In this document: positions 10,545 to 21,915 of the stretch, piece after piece | How the letters are laid out: every line of letters starts with the position of its first letter | Position numbering within the stretch: the stretch's first letter is position 1 | NCBI RefSeq assembly: GCF_048773025.1 | Contig: NC_133551.1 | Span: 47,942,501 to 48,006,500 of the forward strand | Direction of reading: 5' to 3' | Length of the DNA: 64,000 nucleotides | Source: Camelus bactrianus | Lineage: Eukaryota; Chordata; Mammalia; Artiodactyla; Camelidae | Notes under the pieces: generated by a model | The model's input: only the letters and a program-made list of their open reading frames with translations | Databases searched by the model: none | Told to the model about the DNA's origin: nothing | Translations under genes and position numbers: made by a program

Positions 10545-11185
10545 GTAAGTAAGTTGGTAAAACCACAGTGGAAGGCATGTTACTATCAAGTAAAGCTAGA
10601 GATGTGCATAGACTAGAATCTTGCAACTCTGCTCCTAGGTGGATAGCATCAACAAACTCACACGTTTGTTTAAGGTGACTTGTACAAGAATGTTCACTGC
10701 AGAACTGTTTGTAACAGCAAAATGTTGGAGGCAACCTGAATGTCCACCAAAGGAAAATGGATAAAATGCGATATATGGAATACAACATAGCAGTTACAAA
10801 GTCAATGACCTAGAGTTACACATACCAACACAGATACACGTATCAACACAGATAAAGCATAAGCAAAAAAATCAATCTGAGAAATACACACACACATATA
10901 CAATACCTTTGTAAAGTTCAAAAAGTGCAAAAATCATGCCATATTTTTGATGGATATATAAATGCTGTAGAAATATATAAGCAGGCATGGAATGATTATG
11001 CCCAATCCAGGATGATGGTCTCCTGGGGAAGGAAGGGAAGGGCTACACAGAGCTTTAATTCTATCTCAAGTTTTATTTCTGAGGCTGGGTAGGGAGTACG
11101 TGGGTACTCATTATACTAGGCTTTATGCTTTTTTTATATGCCTGAAATATTTCAGATAAAGTAAGGATGCTTCCAAAATTAAACA
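10545..11185 (+). mobile_element. Ancient LINE-1 3' end (L1ME class)
   Basis: The ORF2 C-terminal signature is visible on the plus strand: 'gaatgttcactgcagaactg', 'taacagcaaaatgttggagg' and 'caacctgaatgtccaccaaa'. Decayed 3' UTR follows to about 11180, including 'tggtctcctggggaaggaag' and 'cctgaaatatttcagataaa'. Divergence is high, so this is an old insertion. Confidence 0.75.
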
Positions 11186-11189
11186 TAAC

Positions 11190-12160
11190 AACCACATATT
11201 TTTTAACAGATTGTCAGATGCAGCTAAGAGATCAAATTAAGAACTTGAAATGTACCCTTTGGATCTCATGGGGGCACTGAGCAGTTTCACTGAATTGGCG
11301 GGAGGAGAAGAGGTTCTTCAGGAGTAAATGGTGAGAAAGAGGAGACAGTAGGCATGGACAATTTTGTCCAGAAGTCGAATGAGAAAGGGTAAGGAAACAA
11401 ACCTGTAAGGAATGTTCTATACTGAGTGCCTACAGATCCACTTTACAGTGGGCTTCAGGGAAGGCCACAGATCCCCTCCTTCTCCCACCTCCAGTTTCAC
11501 CTCTGAGGAGAAAGCATATTGCTACCAATTGGCCAAGGTCAAGTATATGAATTTTTTTTTTCTAGGAGGGGAACCTTAGCAGAAGGGCCATCAACTATTG
11601 GGTGCTTTTGCCTGCTGGCCTATGGGCTCTGAATTGGCCTTTCCTGTCCTTCAAAGCTTAGTAGGATCAGAATCTCGAGTGAGGATTTAGGAGAAAAGTT
11701 AGGCTGCTTGGACACCTGCACCCAGGAAAAAGGAGCTCTTCATATGGTTCAACCCAACCTACTAGATTTGTCCTTGAAGGTCTAGGTGTGAGGGGGCACT
11801 GATGTCTCAGACACCCATTTTCTGTGATCTCAGCACTGTGATCTTCCCTCATCAGAGTCCTTACTGTCTTGCGCTCTAAGGATCTGTGTCTGCAGTAGAA
11901 TGGAGCTTTTTGAGGAGAGGGACCACACCTGTCCGCTCCACTGTTGTACACCCAGCCCCTGGCAGAGTGGTGGGCTCTGAGAAAATGTTCCACTAAAGAA
12001 GTAAGAAAAAAGGAAGGACAGGAAAGAGGGAGAGAAGGGAGGGCACTGTTGAGGGGGATGCTCCCAGGCAGGGAGACTTCTGAGGGTAAAGTCCTGTCCT
12101 GGAGTGTAGGGAGATAGTCTAGGGGATGAGATGTTAATGGAGAATGGGGACAGGGTTCCC
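11190..12160. other. Intronic sequence with an L2 3' remnant
   Basis: Most of this stretch is not recognised. At about 11880-12000 on the plus strand there is an L2-like 3' tail: 'ttttgaggagagggaccaca' then a cccagcccctggcagag motif. The 188-codon minus frame that overlaps here is the ST3GAL3 exon read through into intron. Confidence 0.5.
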
Positions 12161-12167
12161 AACATAC

Positions 12168-12262
12168 CTTGACCTTTGATCCCAAAAGGCGGCACAAACT
12201 CCCGGATCCTAGCCCACTTGCGGAAGGAGTCATCCAGGAACATGGGTGCTGGCTTGGAGAAC
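12168..12262 (-). CDS. ST3GAL3: ST3GAL3 coding exon, FSKPAPMFLDD segment (95 nt)
   Basis: This exon encodes FSKPAPMFLDDSF then RKWARIREFVPPFGIKGQ, which appears identical to human ST3GAL3 residues about 102-132. It opens with one base that completes the arginine codon from the preceding exon and ends with the first base of an aspartate codon. The acceptor ends in attccag and the donor is gtatgtt. The segment belongs to the N-terminal part of the luminal catalytic domain, just before sialylmotif L. It is separated from the preceding exon by a 42.3-kb intron and from the next by 2.6 kb. Confidence 0.97.
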
Positions 12263-14038
12263 CTGGAATACAACAGGGCTATTCAGGATCCCAAAATGCT
12301 CCAGTACTAGTCTGAAGTACTGGCTGGCTCTTCTGTACATCTGTCTTGGCTGTGGGTCTGCCGGAAGCCACCCTCCATGATCCAGTACACCCTCCCTGCC
12401 TCAGCCTGTTCATTGGGTAGCTGCCGGGCGGGGTCTGACAGATCTTGTTTAGTGGAGCCTGAGTTTGGAGGAATGGGCCTGGCCAGTCCTTATGTGGCCA
12501 GCTGTAGGAATGGAGAGACAAGATGCCCTCAGCAGGGACCAGTATCTCAGAGCAGGAAGCCCTCTGGCAGGTTATCCATGCATACATCCATCAAATAGTC
12601 ACTGCTGCCCACGCTGTTCCTGAGATCTGGGAACACGGAGATGAGACACTATCCAGCTGAGCAGAAAAATACCCCCAAATACAGCCAAGGCAGAGAGGCA
12701 GAACTTGGGAGAGAATTCTGGGAGGTGGACCACCCAGGGCGAGGAGGAAGAATTCAGACGAGAGGACAGAGCAGGTGAACAGCCATAGGAGCTGGCCGTC
12801 TGACAAAGAGAAAAATCGCAGTCTCCTGTGGCCGGCAGGCAGGGCTGAGGGGAGGCTTCAGACACGCAGGAGCCTGAACACTGTGGCTGGCAGAGGAGGA
12901 TGGGGAGTGCTGAGCTCCTCAGGAGGTCGGGGAGGGACTCGGAGCTTAAGGTGAGGGGGAGTGCTGGCCTGGGGTAAAGATGGGAGGGAAAAGAGGGGCG
13001 AAGAAAGCATGAGGTGATGATGTTGAGCTGGGAAGAGAAAACAGAAAAGGCAAGTCTCACTTTCCCCCGGAGGCAGAAGAGTGGGCAGGACAGGGCATGG
13101 GGGACGCAGGGGGTGGGCATGGCATCAGGGGGAGGCAGAAGGAAGTGAGGGCAGCGGAGGGACAAGAGGCATCAAGCTTGTCAGAGGTGCTTGGACAACA
13201 CGACTTCACACGGAACCTAGCAACCTGGTTTTGAGACCTTTTTCAGGGCAGCCCAGGAGATGGCCAGCACCTGGTCACTGTCTGTGTGTTGACCTTGCTG
13301 CGGGGTCTGCTTGGGGTCTTCTTGGCCAAGAATGGAAGTGTGGAGGCCCAGGCCTTGGGGATGGTCTCTGTTTCTCACTCAGCCTGAATCAGCCCACTGA
13401 AAAACTGAAGACTGGAGGAGAGGCACCCCCAGCCCAGAAGCTAGACCTCATCTGGCCCCTCCCACAGACTCTAACCTCAGTGTCCACGTCTCACTCCCAT
13501 CGTCACCAACCCCATCAGTCACTGGACCCCGGGGAACAACATCAGTAATCACCCGGAGGCCTAACATTATTAGATTGTGAAGTGAACTTGAAATAGGCCG
13601 AAAACTTTCAGTGCTGCTCCCTCCCCATCACTTGCTGCTGGGAAGAAGCTGTCAGCATGTGACAGCACAGGAAGGCCATTCCTGCACAGTGGCTTTCCTC
13701 TGGGCTTCTGAGTGAGCACACGTCCCTTCTGTGTACAAAGGTCATGCATGTTTCTCATGCCTGGACACGCAATCTAAGTGAATTAATATATTTGATGTTT
13801 TACCAGAGGTCCCCGTGGATAAACCTGGGGCAAGAACCTCTCCTGTGTCAGGACCATGCTTATAAAAGTTACGCAGTTGCTCGTCAGGCTTGGACAGGAT
13901 TTTATCTGCTTCCCAGCATGTACTGTATGTTATATGCTAGTGAAATCGCCTAAGATCTAGCCAAATGGTCTCAACATATTTTTTTCCTTGTCCTCCTCCT
14001 TCCTCACTTCTTTCCAGCTGATTAGAAAGCTCATTATG
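12263..14038. other. Start of the 42-kb intron, mostly unrecognised
   Basis: About 12585-12650 resembles the dispersed ancient repeat seen at 1010, in antisense. About 12650-13100 is purine-rich on the plus strand and may be a decayed antisense L2. The remainder to 14038 has no repeat I can name. Long minus-strand frames here are pyrimidine-rich artefacts. Confidence 0.4.
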
Positions 14039-14116
14039 TTAATTTTTACTTAAAGAAACACCTTATTTTTGGTGTCGCTTGTAATACGTGTTAGTTTTGG
14101 AAAAAAATACAGATAG

Positions 14117-14143
14117 GTACGTGCGTGCACACGTGCACGCACG

Positions 14144-14185
<42 letters not shown>
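14117..14185 (+). repeat. Alternating purine-pyrimidine microsatellite (CA/CG)n, Z-DNA type
   Basis: Sixty-nine consecutive bases alternate purine and pyrimidine without one break. The tract starts as a mixed GTGCGTGCACACGTGC region, passes through a (CG)n core near 14143-14152 and ends in a (CA)n run of about 17 units. CG-rich alternating tracts of this kind are the classic Z-DNA-forming sequence. Open frames across it read as His-Thr or Cys-Val repeats and are not genes. Confidence 0.97.
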
Positions 14186-14186
<1 letters not shown>

Positions 14187-14984
14187 GTAGAAAATAACCA
14201 GAATCCCACAACACAGACAATTAACCTTTTGGTATGCATCCATACTGATCTTCCTTTTCCCATATTGTTTTTCAGATTGCTCTATAGACTACTTTTTTCA
14301 CTTTATAATAGTATGCAAACATTGCTATGCAAATAGACAGAATAAAAACCATAAGCTGCTGGTAACCTGACAAAAATTGACCCCCCAAAATCAAATGTAC
14401 AAAGATACGCAAATGAAGAAATGTGTTGAGAACATTTGATTTTATATTTATAGCTCTTTTCTCTTAAGCTGACATCATTGTTTATAGTGACAGTAACATT
14501 TTATTTATTTGCTTTATCCTAATATATCCATACATGTAGATACATATAGAAAATATGTAGAATAGTTTCAGAATAACACCACCAGTATTATTACTAGCAT
14601 TATCAATACTAAAAGTTATTTAAAGTTCCTTTGCAGTTCTTTTTGCCTTAGGGTATACCCCACAAGAGGTACAGACAAACTACTTTGCTTTTGCAAAATT
14701 ATTTTGAAAGAAAACTGCTAAGTTTACTTCATCAACAATACATAGTTAGGTTCATTTGTTTCATTTTGGTTTTGCTTCTGAGAGTCTTCTGATCCCTCAT
14801 TTTAATTTAATTTTGTTTTATGATGATATGAACCTTTATAGAATTCCAAAATTAAATCCATAAAGCAAGATATACTCAGAGAAGTCACACTTTCATTTGT
14901 GTCCAACTCCTGTTATTTCTATTCCCATATAGTATTCATTTTTATTAGTTTTTATTTTAGCCTCCTTTGCTGTTTTTTTTTTTT
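14186..14984. other. AT-rich intronic sequence, probably decayed L1
   Basis: The stretch is strongly AT-rich. Segments such as 'ccatactgatcttccttttc' and 'aatagtatgcaaacattgct' have the look of old L1 3' sequence, but I cannot place them in a family. Confidence 0.35.
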
Positions 14985-16030
14985 TTTTTGATATAAGCAA
15001 ATACATAACATGTCTGTGTGAACTTCTATTCCCTTCTATATTCACTAGAAAGGGAACACATACCCTGTTTCACTTTTTTATTTTTTTCCCCACTTTACAA
15101 TAGATCCTGGTAGGAGAGTAATAGACTTGATAACACCCCATTATGGTATGTACATATATTATTCAATCAGTCCCCTGAGTTGTTTCTAGTCTTTTGTAAA
15201 GTAGGTCCCACCACAGTGATTACAATGGATAACATCATGCATACATCTTTTCCATTTGCCAATGTATCTTTAGAATAGATTCCTGGAAGTGGGTTTGCTG
15301 GATCAAAGGGAAATACGCATATATATAATTTTGCTCCATATTGCCAAATTCCTTTCCACCAAGATCACACCGTTTCACAACACCCACCAGCAACATATGA
15401 AAGTGCCCTTTCCACCCTCAGCCTCACCAACAGAATGTACTGTTGAACATTTCTATTTTGCCAGTCTGATAGGAAGAAATAGTATCTCAGTGTGGGTTTA
15501 ATTTGCATTTTTTATTATGAATGGATTGAACATTTGTCTCATTAATGGAAGAACCGTTTGTAGTTCTTTTTCCGTGAACTTGGTTCATGTGTCTTGCCCA
15601 TTTTTCTAAAGGGTTATTGGTCTTTTTCTTCTTTTTCCCCCCTAGCTTTATTAAGATATAACTGACTATAACTGATGTGTAACATTGTGTAAGTTTAAGG
15701 TGTACAACATGTGATTTTATACACAGATACTGCAATATGATTACCACCACAGCATTAGCTAACCATCTTTTCTCTTGTTTTGAAACTCTTTATCTATTAA
15801 ATGTATGAATTCTCTGAGATACAATTATAAATATCTCTCTGAGTTTATTTATTTATTCACTTGGCTTGTGGTGTTTTCTTTTCTTGCTTTCTTTTCCTCC
15901 CTTTTTTGGGCAATATTTTTTTTAATGTAGTCAAATTTATCAATCTTTTCCCTTATTGCTTCTGGGTTTTGAGTTTTAGTTTAAAAAGTTTCTTCATTCC
16001 CAGGTTATATCTCTTTCCTGGCTAGAATCT
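14985..16030 (-). mobile_element. Ancient LINE-1 ORF2 fragment (L1ME class), antisense, with nested L1 tail
   Basis: The antisense of L1 ORF2 C-terminal coding sequence is clear: 'gattcctggaagtgggtttg', 'ccaaattcctttccaccaag', 'aacagaatgtactgttgaac', 'tctgataggaagaaatagta' and later 'tgtagtcaaatttatcaatc'. At about 15640-15780 a separate younger 3' UTR piece ('aagatataactgactataac', 'gtaagtttaaggtgtacaac') interrupts it, so one L1 landed in another. Confidence 0.85.
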
Positions 16031-16171
16031 CATTCATTTCTTCAATTTCTCTCTTGCCAGGACCCTGTATCCTCTTGCTCCATTGTCTTTTTGTCTCATC
16101 CATTAGGCAAAACCCAATCAGAGATTAATCTGATCCTACACTCATATTTTATATACTCAAAGTGCTGTAGG

Positions 16172-16215
16172 AACACACACACACACACAAACACACACGC
16201 ACACACACACATGCA
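16172..16215 (+). repeat. (CA)n microsatellite
   Basis: An imperfect AC dinucleotide run with two interruptions (aaac and acgc). Confidence 0.95.
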
Positions 16216-16279
16216 TGGACTGCTAGGTACCACAACAAACTGATGGACTTGAGCCTTAGTTGGACCCTTTCCTTTGCTC

Positions 16280-16950
16280 AGTAGTTATTCCAAACCTTCT
16301 CTACTCTCCATAAACTCTCTATCCTCTTCCAACATTATCTAAGCAGGAATCTCTTCTCTTCTCTCACTTCACACACAAAACCAAGCCGACGAGACAGGAA
16401 CTCCTTCAGCCTCTTGCTCCTTAACCCCAGCCCTTCGTCCACCAAAGCTTAATCCTCTGTCATGCTGTGGATGGATCCCATCCCTGTTTGGCCTAAGCAT
16501 ACAATCAAGCTGAGGTCTCTCCTGTGTGAAAACAAACAAACAAACAAACTCAGCACTTTCCTGACCATGTACCCAAGTTACCCATCTCTCTCTATCCTTT
16601 CGTGGCAAAACTTCGAGAAACAGCAGTGGATATTCTGTCTCAACTTCCTCATCTCCTATCCACTCCTCCATCTAATGCAACCTGGATTTCATTCTCCTGA
16701 GACCAGTTGTGTTCCACCAACCATGCCCTCTATAGCTCCCGAATATGCTGCTCTTGGTGCATTTACACACACAGTCCCTCTGCCTGAAATGTACCCGCCC
16801 CCAACCAGCCCTCTTCCTTCTATATTTGCCTGGAAAATCCCTTCTCATTCTTTAAGTGCAAATGCTACTTCCTCTGGACAGTCTTCCTGACAACCCCAGG
16901 TAGACTTGCATTCTTCCCTTAGTATTTCCACTGCACTTTGTTCAGCCCCC
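16280..16950 (+). mobile_element. LINE-2 (L2) fragment, sense
   Basis: L2 ORF2 and 3' sequence in order: 'tgtgtgaaaacaaacaaaca' interrupts a pyrimidine-rich L2 body, then 'cttcgagaaacagcagtgga', 'agtccctctgcctgaaatgt' and 'aatgctacttcctctggaca'. The 'ccctctgcctgaaat...' to 'cttcctgacaac' path is the hallmark of the L2 3' region. Confidence 0.75.
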
Positions 16951-16954
16951 ATGA

Positions 16955-18535
16955 GGTGGCTCAGTGCCTGCAGAGGCCTTGGAAGCTGAGCCAGGGGGCC
17001 ATAAACAACAGGAAGTGGGTTGGGGTGACACACAGAGGTGCTGTATGTGTGTGTGTGTGTGTTTGTGTTAATTGTGCAGGTGGTCTGGGCAGAGCTCCAT
17101 GCTACACCTGGAAGAGAATTCAGGGGCTTCTGCCCAGAGACCAGAGTGCCAGTCTGGGGGCCTGGCCAGGGCGGAGGTGGCCCTCAAGGTGCAGAATAAC
17201 TGGCCAGACTGGTGGGGGTGTGGGATGCCTGACCTGCTTGCCCTGGCCTTGGGGGGGCGGGGCAGGGTGGGGCAGCGGCAGGCTCCAGTAGACAGGCCCC
17301 AGCCCGCCAGCTCACCGCCTCTGCCGAGAGCCCCAGCACGCAAAGGGGCCTTAAGATCAGGTTTCAGGAGGGTGTGTGTGAGTGCGTGAGAAGAAACAGG
17401 GGAAGAAGGAGGCGGAAGCTGCATGGGGACCTGTGCATCTTGTCTTCTTGGATCCTAGTGTGTAGCGTGGTGGAGACTTGGGGCTCTAGGAGGGCACATG
17501 CTAAGGGAGTCTGACTCCTGTGCCTTTCACAGCAAGGCTGGGACCGCAGGTCCCCAAGGCTGCCCTGACTACAGACTGAGAGAGGATGATGACTCTTACG
17601 ACGGCCAGTCTACCAGCCAGGATGGGCAACCCAGGACCCCCCAAAGGGATCTTGCAGCTCATTTAACATCCAGCAGTGTGGCTGAGATGCAGTGTAGAAG
17701 GTGAATGTCTCCAATTCTGGTGCATCTACCTAAACCATTTCCTGAAGCCCAGAACAAACTGTGCCCAGAGACCGGCAGGACAGCTAACTGGGTCTTATTT
17801 CCTGGGAGGGGAGTAGTTGTTTGTGGGCACCAGCAGACCCGGAGTGGGGTCTCCTCGTTGTCCCCACCAACCCGCTGAGAAAGGCGCCTCCAGATGTGGG
17901 TTTGCTGGATTAGGACAACACCCAGCTTCACCTCTCCATCTGTGCCTGTTTGGTCGGGCAGCCAGCCTTCTAGCCGCTATTCCCAATACGTGTGAAAAGC
18001 CCAAGCAGCCCAGGAGACAAAGAGAAGGCAGAGCCCAATAGTGGGTGCTGAGACCAGGGGCCACAGCGCATCAGTCTGCTAGATTCAGCCACAGCCCTTG
18101 GTCCCAGAAGCGTGAGACTGTCATCTAATGGGTGAAAGCCAAACCACACAGATCCTCCTTCCTAGAACCTGATCTGGGAAGGGGCAGGTAGACAAAGCGG
18201 AGGGACACGGGTTCTCTAGAATCTACCTGGTCTTGTTTGGGATCTCGCTGCGGCAGCCCCACATAAATGGCCCTGCACAGTGACACCTTGGGATATGGCC
18301 AAGCAAACAAGATGAGCACTTGGTCGGTGCCTTGTCAAGCTTACATCCTGCTGTCACTTCTCTCGCTGACCCACCTGAATGGATCCCATGGCAAGCAGGA
18401 GCCTTAGGAGGAAGGGTGGTAAATCTGTAGGACAGGTGGGCCTATGTCCTGCGAGAAGAGGCAAAGAAGACAAACAGCAGGTAATAACCAACCAGTACTG
18501 CTCCGAGCATGAGCACGAAGCTCCTGTCCCCAGTC
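16955..18535. other. GC-rich intronic stretch with no recognised repeat
   Basis: The region is more GC-rich than its neighbours and has scattered CpGs between about 17130 and 17340, plus a four-run G tract at 17251-17272. I see no exon of ST3GAL3 and no named repeat. A regulatory role is possible but nothing in the sequence proves it. Confidence 0.4.
17044..17068 (+). repeat. (GT)n microsatellite
   Basis: A short GT dinucleotide run with one TTT interruption. Confidence 0.9.
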
Positions 18536-18539
18536 CTAT

Positions 18540-18712
18540 GCGGGATTAGATGGAGCTGGAGAACACAGCTTCATCCAGCGACTACTTGCCTACTCAGTGC
18601 CTGGTCCAGCTTGGAGTGCTGGCTGGGGACCTAAAGGTAAACTAGCTTTGGTCCTTCCCTACAGGAGCTAATGGTAGACATAGGTAAACAAATAATCATA
18701 AGAAAATACGTC
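18540..18712 (+). repeat. Ancient dispersed mammalian repeat fragment
   Basis: The stretch 'ggtccttccctacaggagct' followed by a gtaaacaaataatcataag tail matches the same unnamed pattern as at 1010 and 22545. Confidence 0.4.
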
Positions 18713-18784
18713 TGCACATCCTATGTTTTGGAACTGGTGTGGGTACAAAGGTCTCGGACCAACTTTGGGGTGTGGGGAAATTTT

Positions 18785-19580
18785 TTTTTTGAAGAAATAT
18801 TTTTATGAGTATTGATAAATGCATACAGAGGTGTAAACACCCCACAACCACAATATATAACAGTTCGATCATTCCCATAATTTCCCCAGGTCCTGTTGTA
18901 GTCAGACCCTTCTCCACCCCTACCTCTGCCAACTACTGATCTGCTGTCTGTCCCTACAGTTGAGTCTTTGTCAGAATACCACAGAAATGGAATCATACAC
19001 GGTAGTCCTTTGATTCTGGCTTCTTTCACTTGGCATAATGCATTTGAGATCTGTCTACATTGTTGTAGGCATTAGTAGTTCACTCTACGTCCATTGTTGA
19101 GCAGATTCCAATGCATGGATGAACCCAGTTTGTTTATCCTTCATTTGAGTTGGATCCAGTGTCCACTCTTTGTCACATAAAGCCTTTATAACACTTGTCA
19201 TAGGTACTTTGTGGACATAAGTCTTTATTTCACCTGGTCAATACCTGGAAATTGAATTGATAGCTCAGGGTAGGTATATGTTTACTTGTTTAAGAAACCG
19301 GCAACTATTTTTGAGTGTGGAAGCTGGATTCTGCCTTTTATTGTCCTCGGCCATTTATGAGAATTCCACTTGCTGCCCATCCCCATCAGCTCTGGAGATG
19401 TCAGGTTTTCATCAAAGCCATTCCAGTCAGCCCAAAGTGGCATCTCATGGTTTTAATTTTCATTTCTTTAGTGACTAATGATACTGAATATCTTCTGAGG
19501 GCTATCTGTCATCTGTGTATCTTGTTTGGTGAAGTGTCTGATCCAATCATTGCCCCGTTTTCAAATTCAGATTTCCCCAG
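18785..19580 (-). mobile_element. Old LINE-1 3' end (L1M class), antisense
   Basis: It starts with a T run (the antisense poly-A) and the L1 3' UTR, then ORF2 C-terminal sequence in antisense: 'ggaatcatacacggtagtcc', 'ttctttcacttggcataatg', 'gagttggatccagtgtccac' and 'tcaatacctggaaattgaat'. It is 5'-truncated at about 19580. Confidence 0.85.
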
Positions 19581-19589
19581 GGTTACTTG

Positions 19590-20292
19590 TATTCATTTGT
19601 GTCTATGTGTGTATGTTTAGTTCTATGTGATATTATCACATGTGTAGGTTCGTATCCACCACGGAGGTCCGGATATAAATCACTTCCATCACCTCAATGA
19701 TCCTTCACGTTTCACCTTTATAACAACATCCACCTCCTTTCTCCCATGTTCTCTCCCTGCCCCTAACTCCTGCAACCACTAATTGGTTTTTAATTTTTAA
19801 TTTTGTTCAGAAGTGCTATATAGACATATGAAATAGAGCCCTAGAATATGTAGGTTTTGGGAATTGGCCTTTTTCACTCTGCATGATCCCCTGTAGATTC
19901 ATCAAAACTGTTGTGTACATTAAGTACTCCTTCCTTTTCAGGGCTGAGTAGTATTCTGATATTCAGGTACAACGTCTGTGACCCAGTCACCCACTGGATG
20001 ACTTGTAGATTGCCCCACTTTGGGCTGTTGTACATAAGTTACTATGAACATTCGTGCATAAGTTTCTCTGTGAACATCTGTTTTCACTTTTTGAAATAAA
20101 TATCAAGGGTGCAGTTGTGGGGTCATATGGTTCTTCAAGTATACTTTTTGAAGAAGCTTCCACTGTTTCCAAATGACTGGGCCATTGCACATCCCATCAA
20201 CCACGCATGAGTGATCCGGTTCCTTCACATCCTTGCCAGCATTGGGGGTTGTCGCTATTTTTTACTTTAGCTACTCTGATAGTGTGTCAGAA
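19590..20292 (-). mobile_element. Second old LINE-1 3' end (L1M class), antisense
   Basis: A second 3' UTR plus ORF2 end follows directly: 'aagtgctatatagacatatg', 'ggcctttttcactctgcatg', 'agggctgagtagtattctga', 'tactatgaacattcgtgcat' and 'gtggggtcatatggttcttc'. Since the ORF2 C-terminal region occurs twice in the same direction (here and at 18785), these are two separate insertions. Confidence 0.87.
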
Positions 20293-20299
20293 AATCCTG

Positions 20300-21073
20300 A
20301 AGGAGATGTTGACAAAACCAAGCTGAGCCTTGAAAGATAAGTAAGTGTGAGCTTTGTGGAACATTTTGGGAAGGGTATTCGAAGAGAAGGGGAGTGCAGA
20401 CAAAGGCACAGGAGGGAAGAGAACCAGAAGTAACCTTCCCCTCAAGATGGGGAGAGAGAGTGCCAAGGTTGCCAGAAGGAAGCAGCGCCTGCCAAGGGCA
20501 GGGGAGCTTCAGCCCCCCACCCACACCCACTCCCAGGGACCTGCCCCCTAGTCCCACCCAGGCAGGCGCAGCAACGTGTAAGGAGGAATGAGTGGGCAAG
20601 GAAATTCTGACTGGGTGTAAATAAGGCAGCTGAGGCGCAAACTCTTCACAGAGGGAAAAGGCCAGGGCAGGGCCTGCATCAGCACTGCCAGGGTTGGCCT
20701 GCTGCCCTGAGGCTGTGTCAGGACCAATTTCAAGCTGGATCATCACTGGTAACTTGGGGCACTCAGTTCATGCTCTTTCTTGTTGGCACCTTGCAGGGGA
20801 AATCTGCACTCCTCCCCACTTCTGGAAAGCATCCTACTTTTCATTCCATACGGTCCTAGTTGAGCTGACCCCACCACTGCTACTGGGATGGGCACAAGGC
20901 TCAGGCTGGCCAATCAAGATATTTCACCATCAGAACCACAGGCATTGGCTCAATGACTGGCACCTGCCCAAGTGGGATGAATCAAAATCTTCTCTGGGAT
21001 TTAACGCGTGGACACTGGGGGATGTAGGAGTCTCGCTTCTCTTCCAAGATAGTGAGCTATAAAGACCATGTAA
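20300..21073. other. Intronic sequence, mostly unrecognised
   Basis: About 20310-20430 ('ctgagccttgaaagataagt', 'gggtattcgaagagaagggg') resembles an unnamed ancient dispersed repeat also seen near 37540-37620. The remainder shows no repeat or exon that I can recognise. Confidence 0.4.
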
Positions 21074-21298
21074 GCCTAGAACAGGGCTTGCGCAAACTTT
21101 GGCCCAGGGCCAGCTGCCTGTTTGAATAAAGTTTTATTAAAACACAGATACACTCATTCATTTACCTAGTGTCTATGGTTGCTTTCATGCTGTAATAGCA
21201 GAGTTGAGTAGTTGTGACAGAGAAGATTTGGCCTGCAAAGCTGAAAAATTTACCATCTGGACCCTTGAGAAAAAAATCTGTGGAGCCTGGGCCTAGAA
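21074..21298 (+). mobile_element. Nonautonomous hAT-type DNA transposon (MER3-like) with 8-bp duplication
   Basis: The body 'gcgcaaactttggcccaggg', 'gaataaagttttattaaaac', 'tgtctatggttgctttcatg', 'gagttgagtagttgtgacag' and 'tttaccatctggacccttga' is a common mammalian MER-class hAT element. The element spans 21082-21290 with imperfect inverted ends (cagggcttgc / gagcctgg) and is bordered by the exact 8-bp repeat gcctagaa at 21074-21081 and 21291-21298. An 8-bp duplication is expected for hAT insertion. The exact family name is uncertain. Confidence 0.85.
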
Positions 21299-21399
21299 CC
21301 GCCAGAACCATCTTCTGTGACTCCACAGGGGAACTGTCTACACACAGTCAAGCCCAGAGGAAGATAGCACCAAGATGGGGGGTGAAAGACACTGTTTGA

Positions 21400-21915
21400 G
21401 TCCTAGTTTCGGGTGGGCCTGGAGACAGTTCAGCCCTGATCTTAACAGTTACGTAAATCCATACATTTCCTTTTTGCTTGAATTAGTTTGACACGGGTTT
21501 CTACCAACTACAACAGCTACTAGAGGATACAGTGTAAGCCCTTTAGTGTGGTTTACAAAGCCTGTGATCTGACTGCCCTGTGTCTACGTCCCTGCCTCAG
21601 ATACCCCCTCTTCTCCTCCCCTTCCCAAAGCTCTCACCAGATCCAGCTACTTACAGACTCTAGAACCTGCCCGGCTCTTTAACACCTCCATGCCTTTCCA
21701 CTTGCTGTTCCCTTGGCCTGGAGTTCTCTTCCCCTTCTCACTCACAGGCTGAATTTCTGCCCTGTCTCCCCACAGGTAGGGCCTTCCCTGAGCCACGTGG
21801 GGCTGACGAGCCTCCAGGTCCCTGCTGTTTCCGTGCCCTGCTCGTGGCACTGACTGCACACTCCCGGCCGTTCCCACCCCAGCACACAGCTGCGCAGCAG
21901 GTGCTCAGTAAATGA
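21400..21915 (+). mobile_element. LINE-2 (L2) fragment, sense
   Basis: L2 3' motifs in order: 'gtttacaaagcctgtgatct', 'ccacttgctgttcccttggc', 'ctggagttctcttccccttc' and 'caggtgctcagtaaatgacc'. Confidence 0.75.

Noticed and set aside
14088-14336. Frame with His-Thr repeats
   Set aside because: It is a by-product of the CA/CG microsatellite.
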